Below the pieces are notes generated by a model that saw only the letters and a program-made list of their open reading frames with translations, had not been told where the DNA came from and did no database searches. A stretch of DNA of 64,000 nucleotides from Lyngbya sp. PCC 8106. GTDB lineage: Bacteria > Cyanobacteriota > Cyanobacteriia > Cyanobacteriales > Microcoleaceae. The stretch spans positions 124,001 to 188,000 of the forward strand of contig NZ_AAVU01000004.1 in the NCBI RefSeq assembly GCF_000169095.1. The letters are read 5' to 3'. A program made the translations under genes and the position numbers. This document shows positions 59,737 to 64,000 of the stretch, piece by piece (position 1 is the stretch's first letter; every line of letters begins with the position of its first letter).

Positions 59737-61323
59737 CTAATCCCTGACCGTCACACAATTGCGATTATTACGCTTAGAAAAGTATAGGGTGCTATCGACT
59801 CTTTTGATTAGACTTTCCACCGTATCATCGACTCTGTATGCAGAAACACCAAAACTAGCAGTAATTGTCTTTTCAACGCCTGAAAATTGATGACACTCAA
59901 TCTGACTTCGCAACTTCTCAGCCAGGTGAGCCGCGTTAGTTAGTTGAGTCTCAGGACAAATCACAATAAACTCCTCTCCGCCCCAACGTCCCACTACATC
60001 TGTCTTTCGCAAGTTATTCTTCAGAATAAATGCAATTTCTACCAGAACAGAATCCCCAACATGGTGGCCGTAGGTATCATTGATCTGTTTAAAATGATCT
60101 ACATCCAAAAGAACAACAGAAAAACCAAGATTATATCGGTTTGCACGAAGAACTTCCTTTTCAGTTTCTTCATCAATGATATGTCTATTGAATAAGCCAG
60201 TTAGCTTATCGGTTTTATAGAGACAATCTAGCTTCTTATTCGCTTCAATCAGTTTTTTGTTATACCTAGAGATAATCAAGTTTCGATAAAACAGCAAAGA
60301 CAAAATAACAAGAGATACAGCCATGATTTCCCAAAACAATACATAGTCAAATCCCTTATCATAACTCACAGATATCCAGTAATAAAATATCTTTTGACGA
60401 TCTTCATAAGAAATAGTAGCAATCGCTTTGTTAATAATCGAGAGTAATAGCGGTCTGTCATTTCTTACAGCAATCGATACATCATAATCCAAATCAAGCT
60501 CACCTGAAATTTTCAAATTGGGCATTCTATTCGTTTTCAGTTGATAGCTGATTGTCGGTAAAGTATCGATATATCCGTACACTTTATTTTTCCGCACCAT
60601 TTCCAATCCAGTCCGGGCGTCAGGAACTTCTTTTATGATCATCTCAGGATGTTTTTTGCGGAGCAATTCAATAGCTGCATACCCTTTAATTAGGGCAAAA
60701 CTTTTGCCTGCAACCCGCTCGAAATCAAGAATAAATATTTCCTCTAAATTGGTAGCAACAACCAATGGCAAAAAGATATAGGGTTCGCTAAAATTCAAAA
60801 ATTCTTTACGCAATGGTGTGGGAACAGCCCCCGGAAGAATATCACAGGCTCGTTGTCGGGCGAAGGACAAAGATTCATCCCAAGAACTTGTTTTTACTAC
60901 CCGGAATTCTTTTCCAATGCTATCAGAAATAATCTTCATATAATCGGCAACTAGACCCAAATAATTACCCTTTTCATCTACTTTTTCATAAGGCATCCAA
61001 TCGGGGTCAACGCAAATTGGGATGAAATCAATTTTAGAAAGATATTCTTGTTCTTCTTGATTAAAATTGGGATTTACTTCAGAATTGATAGAATAATTTT
61101 GTGGGATATTATCTGTATAAGCGATGCTTTTTAACTTATTATTAAGGATGCCTATCGCCTCGTTTTTTTGGGTTTCAAGAGTAAGCCGTGACTTCGATTC
61201 AATTAACCCGGGTTTACCCCCGATGATTATCCTATTTTCAGCATAGGCATAATCTTTCACTGGCACTACAAACAGCACCACGAATAAGATCAAAAACAGG
61301 ATCAATCTACAATATGCTATCAC
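59737..61323 (-). CDS. Periplasmic solute-binding-sensor diguanylate cyclase (SBP_bac_3-GGDEF)
   Basis: A 528-residue membrane protein. An N-terminal signal helix (LILFLILFVVLFVVPV) leads to a periplasmic domain of the amino-acid-binding type (about 90-315; PICVDPDWMPYEKVDEKGNYLGLVADYM, LPGAVPTPLRKEFLNFSEPYI). One membrane helix follows (about 328-350), then a linker and a GGDEF domain (DKLTGLFNRHIIDEE, VLLDVDHFKQINDTYGHHVGD, RWGGEEFIVICPE). GGEEF is the intact active motif, so it should make c-di-GMP in response to a periplasmic ligand. No EAL domain. Confidence 0.93.
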   Translation of the reverse strand: MIAYCRLILFLILFVVLFVVPVKDYAYAENRIIIGGKPGLIESKSRLTLETQKNEAIGILNNKLKSIAYTDNIPQNYSINSEVNPNFNQEEQEYLSKIDFIPICVDPDWMPYEKVDEKGNYLGLVADYMKIISDSIGKEFRVVKTSSWDESLSFARQRACDILPGAVPTPLRKEFLNFSEPYIFLPLVVATNLEEIFILDFERVAGKSFALIKGYAAIELLRKKHPEMIIKEVPDARTGLEMVRKNKVYGYIDTLPTISYQLKTNRMPNLKISGELDLDYDVSIAVRNDRPLLLSIINKAIATISYEDRQKIFYYWISVSYDKGFDYVLFWEIMAVSLVILSLLFYRNLIISRYNKKLIEANKKLDCLYKTDKLTGLFNRHIIDEETEKEVLRANRYNLGFSVVLLDVDHFKQINDTYGHHVGDSVLVEIAFILKNNLRKTDVVGRWGGEEFIVICPETQLTNAAHLAEKLRSQIECHQFSGVEKTITASFGVSAYRVDDTVESLIKRVDSTLYFSKRNNRNCVTVRD

Positions 61324-61512
61324 CTTTAAATTTTCCCAACATAAGACTTACTTTTCAGGTTAGTATTTTCACCCTTTCTATAAAATAATTGACTCAACGC
61401 AGTTTTTAACCTCTCAATTCTAAATTGGGTTTTTCCAACTTTAAAACATGAAATAAGAGAAGTATTAGAACCCGATTTTCGGATTAGATTTCATCTCGAA
61501 TTGTATTAACTT

Positions 61513-62148
61513 TTATCGGCCTAAGTCGTGCATCGTGTTAATCACATCAGTACATTTTTGGGTCAATGCTTCGAGTTCCCCGCGTTGAGTTGAACGAGGC
61601 GGATCAATCAGTTCACCAATGCGAACCGTGACAGGTACAGGCTTCGGAAGGGCAGAACCTTTTTTGACAATGGCTTGAGTTCCCCACAAACAAACGGGTA
61701 ATAGGGGGGCGTTGGCTTTCGCGGCAATCATTGCTGCACCCAATTTGGGGCTATGGATGCGACCATCGAGGGTACGAGTTCCTTCTAAAAATAAACCTAC
61801 CGCCCACCCCTGTTCTAAGGCAGCTAGGGCGGCTCGAATGGCACTCCGGTCAGCCGATCCCCGTTTAACTGGATAAGCCCCATACAAGCGGATAGCATCT
61901 TTGAGAACAGGAACATCAAATAGTTCTTCTTTCGCCATAAAAGCGACAGGTCGGCGCATACAGATAGAGAGGAAAGGCGGATCGAAATCACTAGCATGAT
62001 TACTCACCACAATCAGTTTTCCCTGTCGGGGTACTCTTTCGGTATTATGAACTTTTCCCCGAAAGTAGACCCGAAACAGGGGATTGACAACTGAATATTT
62101 TAATAAGGAGTAGAGAATTAAATTCTCAACGGGTTCTCGATTCGCCAC
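61513..62148 (-). CDS. plsC: 1-acyl-sn-glycerol-3-phosphate acyltransferase (PlsC family)
   Basis: A 211-residue membrane-associated acyltransferase that adds the second acyl chain in phosphatidic acid synthesis. The catalytic H-x4-D is in VVSNHASDFDPPFLS (about 51-65), the substrate motif EGTRTLDGRIHSPKLGAAMIA follows, and PLLPVCLWGTQAI is the third block. One or two hydrophobic stretches at the N-terminus could touch the membrane. Single gene; 87 bp from the DsbA-like gene upstream on the same strand, so cotranscription is possible. Confidence 0.93.
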   Translation of the reverse strand: MANREPVENLILYSLLKYSVVNPLFRVYFRGKVHNTERVPRQGKLIVVSNHASDFDPPFLSICMRRPVAFMAKEELFDVPVLKDAIRLYGAYPVKRGSADRSAIRAALAALEQGWAVGLFLEGTRTLDGRIHSPKLGAAMIAAKANAPLLPVCLWGTQAIVKKGSALPKPVPVTVRIGELIDPPRSTQRGELEALTQKCTDVINTMHDLGR

Positions 62149-62235
62149 TGCTAATTAACATGGATCGGATGATATTTAGACTATCAGGTTTTTGAGCGTT
62201 CTGAGACGAACTGACGGAAATTGATCGAGCGGGTA

Positions 62236-63042
62236 CTAGCTTTTAGAACTAACCTGAGCTAAAACTTCTTCCATTTTAGAGAGTTCTACTGCTCCGGAGA
62301 AGGTTTCGCCATTCATCACGAAAAAGGGCGTTCCTGATATTCCCAACGCTTGAGCCAGTTCGAGATCTTTTTGAATGGAGGTGGCGGCTTCCTGACTTTG
62401 GCGATCGCGATTAAACTGTTCAAGGTCGAGGTTTAAATTGTTAGCGATCTCGATGTAGAGATCTTCACCCAATTGTTCTTGTTGAGTAAATAAAGCATCT
62501 TGGTATTCCCAGAATTTTCCCTGTTGTTGAGCAGCCCAAGACGCTTTTGCGGACGGGAGTGCTTCGGGATGAATTTGACTGAGGGGTAGGTGTTTGTAAA
62601 CCAGGGTGACTTGTCCCTGATGCTTATCCATAAACTGTTTAATGGTTTGATGAGCGCGGGAACAGAAGGGACATTGAAAGTCGGAGAACTCCAACAATAC
62701 GATCTCCTGACTCGATGCTCCGGTTGTCGGAGAGCTACCGATAATCGCAGCCGGATCGGTTTTCATCTGTTCCAGGAAAGACTCTCGGGAACTTTGGAGA
62801 TTTTGTTGCTGTTGCTGTTGGTAAACTTGTACGGACTCTAATATCGCTTCGGGGTTGTCGCGAATCACTTGAATTACCTGCTGTTCAAATTCAGGACTCA
62901 CTTTAACCGTGTTAGCGGACTCTCCGGATGGTGAGCATCCCCCCAAGGTGAAGCAGAGGGTTAAAACGGTTGTGGCGAGCCAAAGCTTTAACTGACGATA
63001 CTGTTTCCAAGCGATCGAGATGTTCATAGAGTTTATCCTCAT
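62236..63042 (-). CDS. DsbA-family thioredoxin-fold lipoprotein
   Basis: A 268-residue protein. The N-terminus (WLATTVLTLCFTLGGCSPSGES) has a lipobox ending in Cys, so it should be a periplasmic lipoprotein. After a helical stretch (about 50-95) comes LEFSDFQCPFCSRAHQTIKQFM with the active C-P-F-C, then LVYKHLPLSQIHPEA and GISGTPFFVMNGETFSG, which includes the cis-Pro. This is the DsbA/DsbG-like thioredoxin_4 group, which catalyses disulfide formation or isomerisation. Partner DsbB/VKOR is not nearby. Confidence 0.93.
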   Translation of the reverse strand: MRINSMNISIAWKQYRQLKLWLATTVLTLCFTLGGCSPSGESANTVKVSPEFEQQVIQVIRDNPEAILESVQVYQQQQQQNLQSSRESFLEQMKTDPAAIIGSSPTTGASSQEIVLLEFSDFQCPFCSRAHQTIKQFMDKHQGQVTLVYKHLPLSQIHPEALPSAKASWAAQQQGKFWEYQDALFTQQEQLGEDLYIEIANNLNLDLEQFNRDRQSQEAATSIQKDLELAQALGISGTPFFVMNGETFSGAVELSKMEEVLAQVSSKS

Positions 63043-63150
63043 TTATCAAAAACACAAATCAACGCGACACTTTTACCTTAAACCTTAAGTTGTAGGTTTG
63101 GGTGTCGCGTATAAATCGTTTACGTTTTTAACGGGTTTTGAGGAAATCGG

Positions 63151-63699
63151 TTAAACGGCAACCTTGGTAGAAATATAACCCAACTCCTCTAATTTACTCA
63201 TCACCTTAGCTACACTCTCAGATAATTCTTCGAGGTCTGTGCGACATTCAACTTCTGGGTTGAGGGGGGGTTCATAGGGATCGTCAATCCCTGTAAACTG
63301 TTTGATTTCACCTGCTCTGGCTCGTTTGTATAAGCCTTTGACATCCCGTTCTTCACAAGTTCCTAAGGGAGCATTGACGAAAACTTCTATGAAATCACCA
63401 ACGGTTTTACGAACTTCTTCGCGAACTTCACGATAGGGAGAAATCGCTGAAACCAACACAATAACACCGTTACGGGTGAGAAGATTAGCAACAAATCCGA
63501 TCCGGCGAATGTTGATGTCTCGGTCTTCTTTGCTAAAGCCCAAACCTTTAGTTAGGTTTTCGCGCACGATATCGCCATCTAAAATCTCAAGCTGACATTC
63601 TTTAGTACGTAATTCCTCAGCTATTGCACGAGTAATTGTGGTTTTTCCGGCACCACTTAACCCCGTGAACCACACTGTTACACCTCGGCGCTGCATCAA
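63151..63699 (-). CDS. cysC: Adenylyl-sulfate kinase
   Basis: CysC (182 residues) phosphorylates APS to PAPS in sulfate assimilation. The P loop is GLSGAGKTTI (about 14-23). LDGDIVRENLTKGLGFSKEDRDINIRRIGFVA and FIEVFVNAPLGTCEERDVKGLYKRARAGEIKQFTGIDDPYEPP are diagnostic. Length is normal. Single gene at the end of the window; the upstream 300 bp (63700-64000) hold its promoter, which I cannot define. Confidence 0.96.
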   Translation of the reverse strand: MMQRRGVTVWFTGLSGAGKTTITRAIAEELRTKECQLEILDGDIVRENLTKGLGFSKEDRDINIRRIGFVANLLTRNGVIVLVSAISPYREVREEVRKTVGDFIEVFVNAPLGTCEERDVKGLYKRARAGEIKQFTGIDDPYEPPLNPEVECRTDLEELSESVAKVMSKLEELGYISTKVAV

Positions 63700-64000
63700 T
63701 TGTATTTCTCCTGCTAAGTGACAACTAAACTTTAATTGATTATCGAATCATCTCTATTGAGACTTGACTGTCAGGAGGACATCTTCCTGAAATCACTTAC
63801 ACCCGTCTGCACTCGTGCAACCAACGATCTGACTTAAAAATCGGAATGGATTGACTGCATGAGTTGCAAATCTATTCTTACCCCATATTACTCGCATAGA
63901 AGTAGGGAACGTCAAGATCCTGATTGTCATTGTCACCTACCTTGGGTTCAGTGTAGACCTAATTTGCCGAAAATCTCATGGATTTTGCCGGACAGAATTA
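63700..64000. other. Intergenic region at the right edge
   Basis: About 300 bp upstream of cysC. I see no gene, repeat or strong hairpin. The ATG of cysC is preceded by a purine-rich AGGAGAAA on the minus strand (near 63705-63712). Confidence 0.4.

Overview
This is chromosomal DNA of a filamentous cyanobacterium, most like the Oscillatoriales/Microcoleaceae group (Lyngbya/Limnoraphis/Planktothrix relatives). That placement is an inference. It rests on about twenty copies of the cyanobacterial HIP1 octamer GCGATCGC, on the cyanobacteria-specific alkane pair (acyl-ACP reductase and aldehyde deformylating oxygenase), on cyanobacterial families (DUF1822, DUF2605, DUF2973, DUF2288, DUF4912), and on heptamer-type short tandem repeats between genes.

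Layout. 1-2 kb: a DUF1822 gene (cut by the window edge) behind a sigma-70-like gene. 2.3-4.9 kb: a WecG/TagA glycosyltransferase fusion and a serine hydrolase. 5-9.7 kb, minus strand: secE-nusG-rplK-rplA-rplJ-rplL with tRNA-Trp and rplS upstream, interrupted between rplA and rplJ by a small mobile element. 10-13 kb: another small element, a coiled-coil/EamA fusion transporter and a dual-CDGSH protein. 13.2-24.6 kb: a cell-surface polysaccharide region with a toroid-like protein, a GT39-like enzyme, a GT4, a methyltransferase and three large multispanning proteins, two of which are divergently arranged paralogs. 24.8-38 kb: another element, a MASE1 sensor kinase, an ACR3/BASS transporter, PrxQ, deoC-recO, an MFS transporter, GT4, hemE and an epimerase. 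38-45 kb: an accessory patch with a HEPN-like protein carrying six CxxC pairs, a MazF/PemK toxin pair, a broken DUF433 antitoxin, a second peroxiredoxin, two Pho-box promoters (a secreted protein and PhoX phosphatase) and a ParE toxin pair. 45-54.5 kb: thrS, DUF2605/DUF2973, a 1026-aa DUF4912 protein, an SMR protein with a DPPR-synthase-like gene, and argG. 54.7-64 kb: another element, aar/ado, a broken sugar-ABC permease, DUF2288, a periplasmic-sensor GGDEF protein, plsC, a DsbA-like lipoprotein and cysC.

The most unusual feature is a set of four short (about 330-370 bp) protein-less elements of two unrelated families (A and B; C and D). Their ends look like IS200/IS605 (IS1341-type) ends, and their interiors fold into hairpins supported by compensatory changes between copies. 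I read them as TnpB-less elements that kept the omega-RNA (reRNA) part. Three of the four lie downstream of, and in the same direction as, host genes that could drive their transcription. No tnpA, tnpB, CRISPR array or rRNA gene was found.
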